Assembly (NCBI GenBank): GCA_005879255.1
Contig: VBKY01000246.1
Span: 1 to 40,149 of the forward strand
Reading direction: 5' to 3'
From: Deltaproteobacteria bacterium
Lineage (GTDB): Bacteria; Desulfobacterota_B; Binatia; UBA9968
DNA: 40,149 bases
Translations under genes and position numbers: made by a program
In this document: positions 16,012 through 23,449 of the stretch, piece by piece
Numbering within the stretch: the stretch's first letter is position 1
How the letters are laid out: each line of letters starts with the position of its first letter
Notes under the pieces: model-generated
Told to the model about the DNA's origin: nothing
Databases searched by the model: none
The model's input: only the letters and a program-made list of their open reading frames with translations

Positions 16012-16980
16012 ATGGGAAAAAGTTCGATCCTTTTATTCGTCGTCAGTTTGGTTCTTTGGGGCTATTCGAAATCTCCCGCGCAGGACAAGATTGTATTGCC
16101 CGTGACCTACTCGGCCACCAACGCGAATATGTTGAGCCTCTGGGTTGCCAAGGACGGCGGCTACTTCGACGAGCAAGGCTTGGATGTGCGCATGCTGTTG
16201 ATCCGCGGCGGCTCGCTCGCTGTCCAGCTGCTGGTGACCGGCCAGAGTCCTGTCGGCCTGATCGGCGGCACATCCGCCGCTTATGCGTACATGCAAGGGA
16301 ACAAAGACGTAGTCGTCATCAGCAGGCTGCAAAATGTGATGGCATACAATCTGGGCGCGAAGCCCGAGATCCAAAAGCCGGAAGATATAAAGGGTAAGAA
16401 ACTCGCCGTCAGCCGCTTCGGCTCGACCTCCGACTTCGTTGCCGAGTATGCGCTCAAGCACCTGGGATTAAAAAAGACCGACGTCACGATGATTCAGATC
16501 GGCCTGGAGAGCGACCGGCTGCTTGCCATGCAACGGGGAGATGTTTCTTTGTCGGTTTTTTCGCCGATCATCACGCCGGTGGTTAAGAAAGCCGGGATGC
16601 GCATCCTGCTCGATTTGGAGGAGCTCAAGGTTCCCTATTTGCTCACCGGGCATGGGACGACGCGCAGCTTCTTGGAAAAGAATCGGTCCGTGGTGGTCAA
16701 GTTCATGAAAGCATCGATCCTGGCGATCAAACGGATCAAAAACGACCGGCCATTCGCTGAAAAAGTGCTCGCCAAATATGTTCGCACGTCAGATATCGAA
16801 AGCGTAAGAACGGCCCTCGAACACCAGGCAAAAATCCTTCCCGATATCCCTTACCCCTTGGAGGATGGCATCAAGACTATTATCGAAGATCTAGCGAGGA
16901 GCAGTCCCGAAGCTAGGAACATCGTTCCAAGCGAGCTGATCGACACATCAGTGGTGCGGGATGCAGCGAAGGGCCTCTAG
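16012..16980 (+). CDS. NMT1/THI5-like ABC-type solute-binding protein
   Basis: 322 residues: a signal peptide (to about KSPAQ), then LSLWVAKDGGYFDEQGLDVRMLLIRGG, the family's opening strand-helix-strand. DIKGKKLAVSRFGSTSDF follows, then RSFLEKNRSVVVKFMKA, and the C-terminal ELIDTSVVRDAAK segment. These are the usual NMT1-type landmarks, complete and in order. The ATG is preceded by GAGGAGAG at 15996-16003. It is divergent from the amidohydrolase operon and shares its upstream region; TTGACA at 15941-15946 could be its -35, though no good -10 is seen. A terminator follows at 17022, so it appears monocistronic. Confidence 0.9.
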   Translation: MGKSSILLFVVSLVLWGYSKSPAQDKIVLPVTYSATNANMLSLWVAKDGGYFDEQGLDVRMLLIRGGSLAVQLLVTGQSPVGLIGGTSAAYAYMQGNKDVVVISRLQNVMAYNLGAKPEIQKPEDIKGKKLAVSRFGSTSDFVAEYALKHLGLKKTDVTMIQIGLESDRLLAMQRGDVSLSVFSPIITPVVKKAGMRILLDLEELKVPYLLTGHGTTRSFLEKNRSVVVKFMKASILAIKRIKNDRPFAEKVLAKYVRTSDIESVRTALEHQAKILPDIPYPLEDGIKTIIEDLARSSPEARNIVPSELIDTSVVRDAAKGL

Positions 16981-17021
16981 CCCGGCGTCTCAGCACAGTC
17001 ACGGTCGACGCTGTAGGACCT

Positions 17022-17058
17022 GCTCCAACTTCAAAGAGTTGGGGCTTGTTGTTTTTGT
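17022..17058 (+). terminator. Rho-independent terminator
   Basis: GCTCCAACT (17022-17030) pairs with AGTTGGGGC (17037-17045) with one T-G pair, around the loop TCAAAG, and a T-rich tract (TTGTTGTTTTTGTC) follows. The stem and loop are a slightly decayed copy of the rRNA terminator at 491. Confidence 0.85.
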
Positions 17059-17124
17059 CTCTTGACGGTCTCCCTGCATCAGCCGTAGTTTATCGTTAAA
17101 ATTGGATCTCCTTATCAGGGAGCC

Positions 17125-17185
17125 GAAAGAGAAATTCCATGCTCATTGAACTTGATTCACCGTTCCTCTGTCGAGTCGAGTTTTG
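17125..17185 (+). pseudogene. Fossil 5' end of the cysteine hydrolase gene
   Basis: GAAAGAGAAATTCCATG (starting near 17126) and the codons for MLIELDSP nearly repeat the ribosome binding site and first codons of the intact isochorismatase-like gene at 20163 (GAAAGAGAGATTCCATG, MLIELDHP). Similarity continues through CATTCCTCT/CGTTCCTCT to a shared GTCGAGT and then stops. It is a duplicated or left-behind stub, not a working gene. Confidence 0.82.
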
Positions 17186-17209
17186 TGAGGCTCCCTTAAG
17201 TTAGCCGGT

Positions 17210-18172
17210 ATGAAAAAGCTGCTTTCGCGAGTTGTGATGCTCTGGCTTTGTTGTGTGGGCGAGGTGTTGGCCGCTCCTCTGCGTTTGTCCTATTCCGTCG
17301 TCGGGCCCACTGTCGCGGGCGTCTGGATGGCCCATGAGATCGGCACGTTCAAAAAATACGGTCTCGACGTGCAGCTCATTTATATCCCTTCCAGCGGGAT
17401 GAATATCCAAGCGCTTCTCGGTGGCAGCCTTGACGTGAGCGCTCCCGGGATCAGCGGCGTGGTCTTGGCCGCGGCGCGCGGCGCCCCGGTGTTGACGATC
17501 GCCGCGATGACCAATCGCCCGGCCATGACTCTATATGTCCAACCTGAAATCACACGCACCGATCAGCTAAAAGGCCAAATCCTCGGCATCTCCCGCTTTA
17601 ATTCATCGGGCCACACGGTGACGACATTGATCTTGCGCAAGCTTGGGCTGGAAAAATCCGCCACCATGCGTCCGCTCGGCGGGACGCCGGAAATGCAAGC
17701 GGCATTTGAACAGAAGCAGATTGCCGGCATCGTGACCGGAGTCAAGCCAGGAGTGCCCGCGCGGGCGCTGCTGAACGCTGCGGACCTGGACATTCCCTTT
17801 GCCATGAACGTCATGGCGGTCACCCAGGAGTTTCTGCAAAAGAACCCGGATACCGTGGAACGCGTGGTCAAAGCGTACATCGAAGCTGTCGGCGCGATGA
17901 ATCACGAAAAAGAAGCCACACTCAAGGTGCTGGCAAAATATTTCAAACGGGGTGATGCCAATTTTCTCGACGAAACGTACGGTATCGTCACCAAGTTCAC
18001 CGAGAAGACCCCGCGGGTCGATATTCGTAATGTGGCTACGGTCCTGGAGTTCGAACCCGTCAAAGGCGTCGACGCTGAAACGCTTACCCCTAAAGTCATC
18101 GATAATAGCGTGGTCGACAAACTCGTGAAGGAGGGCTTTATCGAAAAAGTTTTTGCTAAGGTGGGACGATGA
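17210..18172 (+). CDS. NMT1/THI5-like ABC-type solute-binding protein
   Basis: 320 residues. A short signal peptide (to about GEVLAAP) precedes LRLSYSVVGPTVAGVWMAHEIGTFKKYGLDVQLIYI, the NMT1-type opening. Further landmarks are QLKGQILGISRFNSSGHTV, the QEFLQKNPDTVERVVKAYIEA helix and the terminal VIDNSVVDKLVKEGFIEKV, a motif common in this protein group. The ligand is unknown. ATG 17210 has only a weak ribosome binding site. Upstream lie a terminator and the hydrolase fossil, so a promoter must sit between 17060 and 17200; TTGACG at 17062 is a candidate -35. An AT-rich inverted element follows. Confidence 0.9.
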   Translation: MKKLLSRVVMLWLCCVGEVLAAPLRLSYSVVGPTVAGVWMAHEIGTFKKYGLDVQLIYIPSSGMNIQALLGGSLDVSAPGISGVVLAAARGAPVLTIAAMTNRPAMTLYVQPEITRTDQLKGQILGISRFNSSGHTVTTLILRKLGLEKSATMRPLGGTPEMQAAFEQKQIAGIVTGVKPGVPARALLNAADLDIPFAMNVMAVTQEFLQKNPDTVERVVKAYIEAVGAMNHEKEATLKVLAKYFKRGDANFLDETYGIVTKFTEKTPRVDIRNVATVLEFEPVKGVDAETLTPKVIDNSVVDKLVKEGFIEKVFAKVGR

Positions 18173-18209
18173 GGCGTACGCAAAGCCAAAATATCGAGAC
18201 GAGGTCGAT

Positions 18210-18422
18210 TATCTCACACAAATTCGAAAGGGGCGCCAAGAACAAAACTTTCAAAACCCGAAACCTGAAATTCGAAACAATACAAATAACCAAAACCAAA
18301 ATATGTAAAATTCCAAGCCGGCTTCTTGGGGATTCGACGTTTTCGATTTTCCCGATTTGAGATTTATTTGTTTCTACGTTTGTTTCGGATTTGGATATTC
18401 GGATTTCGAATTTTGTTTCAGT
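18210..18422. repeat. AT-rich inverted repeat element (copy 3)
   Basis: The left arm (about 18213-18310) is A-rich with AATTCGAAA, CCCGAAACC, GAAATTCGAAAC and CAAAACC units. The right arm (about 18340-18420) is T-rich with TTTTCG, TTGTTTC, TTTCGGATTTGG and TTCGGATTTCG. The arms are imperfectly complementary around a short centre near 18315-18335. The element lies directly between a binding-protein gene and the heme-oxygenase-like gene, and its right end abuts the latter's ribosome binding site. Confidence 0.6.
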
Positions 18423-18433
18423 GGAGGTATTTG

Positions 18434-19156
18434 ATGAAAGCACAAGAATGGCGACAGGCGCTCGGTGAGTGTGTAAGGGACTTCTTCCGTACGCCAGAGA
18501 TGGAACATTTTTACTCGATCAAACTGACCCCGGAGCGGGCGCGGATATATCTCTTGCAGCTGGGCCTTTATGCTCGCCAGCGACGCAACAATTGGCCCCA
18601 GGTGGCGGCTAATTGTCCGGAGTTCGACGTTAAGCAACGAATTTTGTCACACGAGTATGAGGAGCTGGTCGAAGACGAGCACTCAAAGACCGGCCATATG
18701 GATCTAATTGTTCGTCAAGGAAAGGAAGTCGGATTGAGCGTCGATGATGTACTGAACGCCGAGCCGTTGCCCACCACCAAGGCGGCAATGTACGCGTGGT
18801 TCTGGATCGCGCGAACTCGTCCGTGGCAGGAAGCCATCGCGGCGTCGACTATCGCCGAGTGGACCAATGACGATCGGCTTTTAGGCGACATAGGCGGAGG
18901 AAATTGCAGCCGGCTCTACAAGATTTGGTCGCGGGATCTAAATTTCAGCGCCGCGCAGATGCCGAACTTCACGGCGCATAGTAAGGCCGACGTGAAACAC
19001 TCGGACATGTTCATCGATGTTCTGGAAAGATATGTCGTGCCGGGACGGGAGCAGGATGTCCTGACGACCGCGACGGAATCGATGGACATCCACCGCGCTT
19101 ATTTCGGCGGCGTGGCGCAAGCGATGGATAAAGCGAAGGAAACGCGGACGAATTAA
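18434..19156 (+). CDS. Heme-oxygenase-like (TenA/PqqC-fold) iron-containing redox enzyme
   Basis: 240 residues, all helical, with a full set of HDO-type metal ligands in order: a Glu at 80/82 and H88 (VEDEHSKTGH), E142 (STIAEW), and the canonical HxxxDxxH at H182, D186 and H189 (AHSKADVKH). Characterised relatives are diiron oxygenases that break C-C or N-containing bonds; PqqC-like cofactor chemistry is an alternative. ATG 18434 is preceded by GGAGG six bases upstream; a longer frame into the AT-rich element is not credible. It starts a tight plus-strand group with a binding protein 12 bases later and a cysteine hydrolase after that. It is only distantly related to the HDO protein at 10109. 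Confidence 0.87.
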   Translation: MKAQEWRQALGECVRDFFRTPEMEHFYSIKLTPERARIYLLQLGLYARQRRNNWPQVAANCPEFDVKQRILSHEYEELVEDEHSKTGHMDLIVRQGKEVGLSVDDVLNAEPLPTTKAAMYAWFWIARTRPWQEAIAASTIAEWTNDDRLLGDIGGGNCSRLYKIWSRDLNFSAAQMPNFTAHSKADVKHSDMFIDVLERYVVPGREQDVLTTATESMDIHRAYFGGVAQAMDKAKETRTN

Positions 19157-19168
19157 GAAGAAGTCGCA

Positions 19169-20134
19169 ATGCAAACAGCCCGATCCCAACTTCTGACATG
19201 GACAATTCTTGCCGCGGTTTTGACCGTGAGTGTTTTGCCCAGAGCGGTAGTTAACGCGCAAACACAGAAAATAAGGATCGCTTATTCGAGCCGGAGCAAC
19301 ACAGTTACGCCATTTTATATCGCTGCCAGCAAGGGGTTCTTTCGCGAAGAACGGCTCGAGGTAGAGCTCATTCAGGTCAGCCCGCGCCTCGGGGCAATGG
19401 CAGTGATGAATGGCGATGTCTCCTTTACCACGTCCTTTACAAGCACATTTCGTGGCATTCTCCAGGGGCTTCCGCTAAAGCTCGTTTTGGTCGCGCTCAA
19501 GAAAGGAATCTATTTCTTGGTGGTGCGCCCCGAAATCAAAGACGTCCAAGACCTGAAAGGGAAAAAACTGGGAGTGGCGACGATACGCGGAACCGATCAG
19601 TTGGTCGCCGAGGAACTGCTCCGCTCGAAAGGGTTCGATCCGGCCCTATTGCAGCATCTCGTCATTGGCGAGACGCCGCTAAGAGCGCAGGCGCTTGTAG
19701 CCGGAGTCGTTCAGGTTGTGTCGTTATCACCCCCGCACGATCTGCTTCTCAAAAATATGGGGTACAATATTCTAGCTGGCCCGCCCGAGGTGGGTTTACC
19801 GGCTTCGGGCTTATTCACTTCGGATCGTCTTCTGAAAGAAAATCCACAAGCGGTGAAGCGGACGCTACGCGCGCTGATTAAGGCCAATCGCTTTATTGCG
19901 GAAAACCGACAAGAGACCATCTCCGTGATGTTAAAATGGCTGCCGCAGTCGCAAGAGATCGCGGGTCGCTCGTACGATGTGGAACTGAAAACCCTGACCA
20001 AAGACGGTCAAATGACCGACGCCGAGATGGAAAGTCTGATCGATAGATTGGGCGAAAAAAAGCGACCGTTAGACGAAGTGAGAGACTTTAATCCTGTGCG
20101 CCAGGTGATTAAGGAATTGGACGCGAAGCAATAA
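19169..20134 (+). CDS. NMT1/THI5-like ABC-type solute-binding protein
   Basis: 321 residues with a signal peptide to about VVNAQ. The mature protein shows IRIAYSSRSNTVTPFYIAASKGFFREERLEVELIQV, then DLKGKKLGVATIRGTDQLVAEELL, and LLKENPQAVKRTLRALIKANRFI. The order and length match the family. The ligand pocket cannot be read. The ATG lies 12 bases after the HDO gene's stop, with AAGAAG nearby as a weak ribosome binding site, so co-translation is likely. The downstream gene, a cysteine hydrolase, begins 28 bases after the stop, giving an HDO, binding protein, hydrolase cassette. Confidence 0.9.
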   Translation: MQTARSQLLTWTILAAVLTVSVLPRAVVNAQTQKIRIAYSSRSNTVTPFYIAASKGFFREERLEVELIQVSPRLGAMAVMNGDVSFTTSFTSTFRGILQGLPLKLVLVALKKGIYFLVVRPEIKDVQDLKGKKLGVATIRGTDQLVAEELLRSKGFDPALLQHLVIGETPLRAQALVAGVVQVVSLSPPHDLLLKNMGYNILAGPPEVGLPASGLFTSDRLLKENPQAVKRTLRALIKANRFIAENRQETISVMLKWLPQSQEIAGRSYDVELKTLTKDGQMTDAEMESLIDRLGEKKRPLDEVRDFNPVRQVIKELDAKQ

Positions 20135-20162
20135 GCCTGCCCAGCTTCGAAAGAGAGATTCC

Positions 20163-20783
20163 ATGCTCATTGAACTCGATCATCCCATTCCTCTAGCGGT
20201 CGAGTTAGCGGCAGCGAAGACATTGCTGCTGGTGATAGACATGGAGAACGAGAATGCGCATCCGGCCGGAGCGCTTTACATCGGCGAACCGGTCAGGAAA
20301 ATCATCCCCAGGATTGCCCAGCTGCGGGATCATGTACGGCAAGCGGGAGGGCGGGTCGTGCATACCCAGTCGGTGCGTTCACCCGATGCCCTCGAATTTA
20401 CGGTTTTCAAAAATACCGTTCGTAAACTCGAAGGCACGTGGGGCGCAGAGCTCATTGACGAATTGAAGCCCGCTGCGGAGGAGCCTCTGATCGTAAAACA
20501 TACCCACGATTGTTTCTATCAAACCGAAATGGATGCCCTTCTGAAGCAGATGGAACTTCGTACGGGCGAAGGTCGCGTGATCGTGACCGGCATCTCGACG
20601 CGCAACTGTGTCCAGAGCGCGGTGATGGGGTTCAGCGTCCGCGATTACCACGTCTATGTGCCGATGGATTGCACGGCGCATAATGATGAGAAACAGGTGC
20701 TTCAGGCATTTTCTCTATTTACGAGCTTCGGCTACAAACATAACGTTACGATGACCCGATCTGATCTGATTCAACTCTACTAG
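20163..20783 (+). CDS. Isochorismatase-like cysteine hydrolase
   Basis: 206 residues of the isochorismatase/nicotinamidase fold. The catalytic triad is visible: D26 (LLLVIDMEN), K112 (IVKHTHDCF) and C149 (STRNCVQSA), with the cis-peptide region GIST just before the Cys. Such enzymes hydrolyse amides such as N-carbamoyl compounds, ureido acids or nicotinamide; the extra T-H-D-C-F segment after the Lys is usual for the N-carbamoylsarcosine-like subgroup, but the substrate is unknown. The ATG follows GAAAGAGAG. It is last in the group that begins with the HDO gene, and a strong terminator starts 14 bases after the stop. Its first codons are duplicated as a fossil at 17125. Confidence 0.9.
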   Translation: MLIELDHPIPLAVELAAAKTLLLVIDMENENAHPAGALYIGEPVRKIIPRIAQLRDHVRQAGGRVVHTQSVRSPDALEFTVFKNTVRKLEGTWGAELIDELKPAAEEPLIVKHTHDCFYQTEMDALLKQMELRTGEGRVIVTGISTRNCVQSAVMGFSVRDYHVYVPMDCTAHNDEKQVLQAFSLFTSFGYKHNVTMTRSDLIQLY

Positions 20784-20796
20784 GATTGAAATTGAA

Positions 20797-20833
20797 AGCC
20801 CCGATCTCGAAAGAGATCGGGGCTTTATTTTTC
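20797..20833 (+). terminator. Rho-independent terminator
   Basis: AGCCCCGATCT (20797-20807) pairs perfectly with AGATCGGGGCT (20814-20824) around the loop CGAAAG; TTATTTTTCT follows. It shares flanks (AAATTGAAAGCCCC) and loop with the rRNA terminator at 491, while the inner stem bases differ but covary. Confidence 0.93.
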
Positions 20834-20882
20834 TATTACACGCGGTCGTAATATCACGGTTCGATAGCGCGGCGCTGAAGAT

Positions 20883-20911
20883 GTCGACCCGAATGACTTC
20901 CACGGGTCGAC
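20883..20911. promoter_or_regulatory. Regulator-binding inverted repeat
   Basis: GTCGACCCG (20883-20891) and CGGGTCGAC (20903-20911) form a perfect 9-bp inverted repeat with an 11-base spacer, so arm centres are 20 bases (about two helix turns) apart. It lies 12 bases before the -35 box of the next promoter, where an activator or a dimeric repressor could bind. Confidence 0.6.
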
Positions 20912-20923
20912 TACTGGCTCATC

Positions 20924-20952
20924 TTGACCCTGTTCCACGCACGAAATAATAG
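20924..20952 (+). promoter_or_regulatory. Sigma-70-like promoter for the binding protein at 20993
   Basis: TTGACC (20924-20929), a 17-base spacer and TAATAG (20947-20952) give a near-consensus promoter. Transcription should start near 20959, about 34 bases before the ATG, leaving room for the GAAGGAG ribosome binding site at 20982. Confidence 0.65.
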
Positions 20953-20992
20953 TGAGTTAAATTGAAACGACTACGGGGAACGAAGGAGTCCG

Positions 20993-22144
20993 ATGTTGAA
21001 AACAATGCGGCTCGTCATTGCATCGATTCACACATTGCTATTCGGCATCGCAGTGTCGGCCTCAAGTCTTTCCTTCGCCGCCGAGTCGCGGCCAGCATGG
21101 CAAGCGGAGTGGAACAAAACGATTAAAGCGGCGGAGGAAGAAGGAGCGCTGGTCATTTATATGACTCAGGCCTTCGAACCGGTGTTTCGCGAGACCTTTC
21201 AGAAAAAATATCCGAAGATCAAAGTGACCATGGTGACGGGCCGAGGTCCAGAGCTGAGTCAGCGTGTCATGAGCGAACGCCGAGCGGAAAAGTTTGCAGT
21301 CGATCTCTATGTCTCGGGGAATATATCTCCGTTGACGGTATTTCACCGCGCGAAGATTTTGGAACCGATCAAACCCCTGTTGCTCCTGCCTGAAGTCGTG
21401 GATACGTCGGGTTGGTATGAAGCCAAACATCATTACGACGATCCGGAAAACCGATTCATCTTCGTCTTCGAAGGCACGCCGCGTAGCGGCGAGATTACCT
21501 ACAATACCAAACTGGTGAATCCGTCGGAGATCAAATCCTATTGGGATTTGTTAAGTCCAAAATGGAAGGGAAAAATTGTCTCCGTCGATCCGCTGGTCTC
21601 CGGTCCGATTAGTGCCGCGCATATTTTTTTCTATAAGCATCCCGATCTTGGGCCCGAATTTCTCCGGCGGCTTCACGCCGATACGGATATTTCCATCTTA
21701 CGCTCCAACGAACAATTGATGGACTGGCTCAGCGCCGGAAAGTACGCATTCGGCATCGGCGCGCGGGGCGTCGACACAGCGATGATGCAGGGACTCCCGC
21801 TTGATCAATTTCTGCCTGGATCGCTAAAAGAGGGATCCTCCGTGACCGCCTACAACGGCACGTTGAGTTTCTTCAATCGTGCGCCCCATCCCAACGCCGC
21901 GAAGGTCGCCGTTAATTGGCTTTTATCTCGCGAAGGACAAACGGCATGGCTCGACTCCAATCAAAAGACCGGCGGACTTTACGATTCTCTGAGGGAAGAT
22001 ATTTCCAAAGAAAAAGTTAGCGAAGCCGCACGTCGCGTTAAGGGAGCCAAATTCCTCTGGTTGAACCCCGCATGGATCGAGGAGCTCGAACCGATCCGCG
22101 ATATCATCAAAAAAGCTTTGGCGAGCGCCGGCAAGGGCAGATGA
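20993..22144 (+). CDS. Extracellular solute-binding protein, iron/family-1-like
   Basis: 383 residues. The signal peptide ends near SFAAESR. The mature region opens with IKAAEEEGALVIYMTQAFEPVFRETFQKKYPKI, the type-2 fold's first strand and helix, and continues with EITYNTKLV, LLSPKWKGKIVSVDP and AAKVAVNWLLSREGQTAW. These are standard marks of the Fe3+-type binding proteins. The ligand is unknown. GAAGGAG at 20982-20988 precedes the ATG. The gene has its own promoter and a possible operator upstream, making it one of the few here with visible control. The next gene (22367) has a separate promoter-like site. Confidence 0.88.
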   Translation: MLKTMRLVIASIHTLLFGIAVSASSLSFAAESRPAWQAEWNKTIKAAEEEGALVIYMTQAFEPVFRETFQKKYPKIKVTMVTGRGPELSQRVMSERRAEKFAVDLYVSGNISPLTVFHRAKILEPIKPLLLLPEVVDTSGWYEAKHHYDDPENRFIFVFEGTPRSGEITYNTKLVNPSEIKSYWDLLSPKWKGKIVSVDPLVSGPISAAHIFFYKHPDLGPEFLRRLHADTDISILRSNEQLMDWLSAGKYAFGIGARGVDTAMMQGLPLDQFLPGSLKEGSSVTAYNGTLSFFNRAPHPNAAKVAVNWLLSREGQTAWLDSNQKTGGLYDSLREDISKEKVSEAARRVKGAKFLWLNPAWIEELEPIRDIIKKALASAGKGR

Positions 22145-22287
22145 ACGCGGCACTGACGAATCGAGCGGAGCGATTTGCTCGAAGCGGACCAGGTTTGTCT
22201 TTTTGAGATTCATAGTCGGCCGGAATTATCGCCAATAGACTGAAACCAGCCAAGATCGCTGGACGCTTCGCATCGAAGGAGCGAGAC

Positions 22288-22316
22288 TTGATCGCTTCTT
22301 CCGTTTACCCTATTTT
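22288..22316 (+). promoter_or_regulatory. Candidate promoter for the amidohydrolase at 22367
   Basis: TTGATC (22288-22293) and TATTTT (22311-22316) are separated by exactly 17 bases. The start would fall near 22323, 44 bases before the ATG. Just upstream, TCGAGC (22161) and GCTCGA (22177) can form a small hairpin after the previous gene, but no convincing T-run follows. Confidence 0.45.
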
Positions 22317-22366
22317 ACGGTCAACAAATTTCGGCTGAAAGTTCTCGACAGGAGGCGCGTGTCGTT

Positions 22367-23374
22367 ATGAAAATCATTGATGCTGACGGTCATATTCTAG
22401 ACAAGGAAAAGGACATCCGAGCCCATCTGCCCGAGGCGCACCGCCGTCGCGGTGGCTCTCTGGTGCCTTCTCTCGGAGTGGACGCAAGGTTGGGAGGACG
22501 CTTCAGTGATATCGAGTGCCATGACGTGCCGAAGCGTCTTAGAGACATGGATCGCGAAGGCATCGATGTCTCGGTGCTGTTTCCCACCACTAGCTTTGCC
22601 ATGAGCAAGATCTTCGAGCGCGACTACGCGGTTGCTTATGCGCGGGCGTACAACGATTTCATCGCTGAGGTCTGTAAAGAGAGTCCGCGTATCAAAGCGG
22701 TTGCTCTGTTGCCGTTTCAGGACGTGGATGCGGCTGTCAAAGAAGTGAACCGCGCGGTGACCGAGCTGGGATTGGCCGGCGTGGCCGTTGCCCCTCAGGG
22801 AATGAGGGAGCATCTGGGATCGCAAACGTTCTGGCCTATCTATGAAGAGATACAACGACTCAATGTTCCCTTTTGTGTTCACGGCCGGCGCGAGGGGCCG
22901 GCGGGGGAGACTCGCTTCGATAGTTTCATCTATATGCATACGATCGGCCGTCCCACGGAGACCGTGATTCAATGTGTCGGTCTGATGTATGCCGGCATCC
23001 CGGAAAAGTTCCCCAAGCTTCGCATTGCGTTTCTCGAATGTGGGGCCGGTTGGGTTCCCTACTGGATGGAACGCATGGACGAGGAGTGGGAGAAACGCGG
23101 CGACGTAGAAGCGCCTTTATGTAAGCAAAAGCCCAGTGAGTATATTACCCATGGCAACTGGTTTTTTGCCACCGAGCCGGAAGAAGGGATGCTTCCCTAC
23201 GTGATCGAGAGGATTGGCGATGACAGGATCGTCTTCGCGTCCGATTATCCCCACTGGGACGCGATGTTTCCCCATGTGGTTTCCACAATCCGCGGCCGCA
23301 AGGACATCTCGGAGAGCGCCAAAGAAAAAATCTTGGGAAAAAATGCCAATACCCTTTACGGTTGGAATGGCTAA
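22367..23374 (+). CDS. Amidohydrolase-2 family hydrolase/decarboxylase
   Basis: 335 residues with the family's marks: MKIIDADGHILD at the N-terminus (D and H at the metal site), PFCVHGRREG (metal-ligand His), FLECGAGWVPYWMERMDE, and FASDYPHWD with the catalytic Asp. The CGAGWVPYW block and the late IVFASDYPHWD place it near ACMSD-like decarboxylases and hydrolases of aromatic acids. The substrate is unknown. ATG 22367 follows AGGAGG at 11 bases. A frameshifted binding protein follows after about 75 bases, suggesting the two were once a capture-and-breakdown pair. Confidence 0.9.
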   Translation: MKIIDADGHILDKEKDIRAHLPEAHRRRGGSLVPSLGVDARLGGRFSDIECHDVPKRLRDMDREGIDVSVLFPTTSFAMSKIFERDYAVAYARAYNDFIAEVCKESPRIKAVALLPFQDVDAAVKEVNRAVTELGLAGVAVAPQGMREHLGSQTFWPIYEEIQRLNVPFCVHGRREGPAGETRFDSFIYMHTIGRPTETVIQCVGLMYAGIPEKFPKLRIAFLECGAGWVPYWMERMDEEWEKRGDVEAPLCKQKPSEYITHGNWFFATEPEEGMLPYVIERIGDDRIVFASDYPHWDAMFPHVVSTIRGRKDISESAKEKILGKNANTLYGWNG

Positions 23375-23449
23375 AACGAGTCTGCAAACGTGAAGGGATC
23401 GCGCGGAATCAGTTCGCGTCATGCGAAAAAACCGAACGCGAACGAGCCC

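Noticed and set aside
18434..19156. The second HDO protein as a degenerate enzyme lacking a metal ligand
   Set aside because: I first aligned the TESMDIH segment with the metal motif; the real HxxxDxxH is at H182-D186-H189, so the site is complete.
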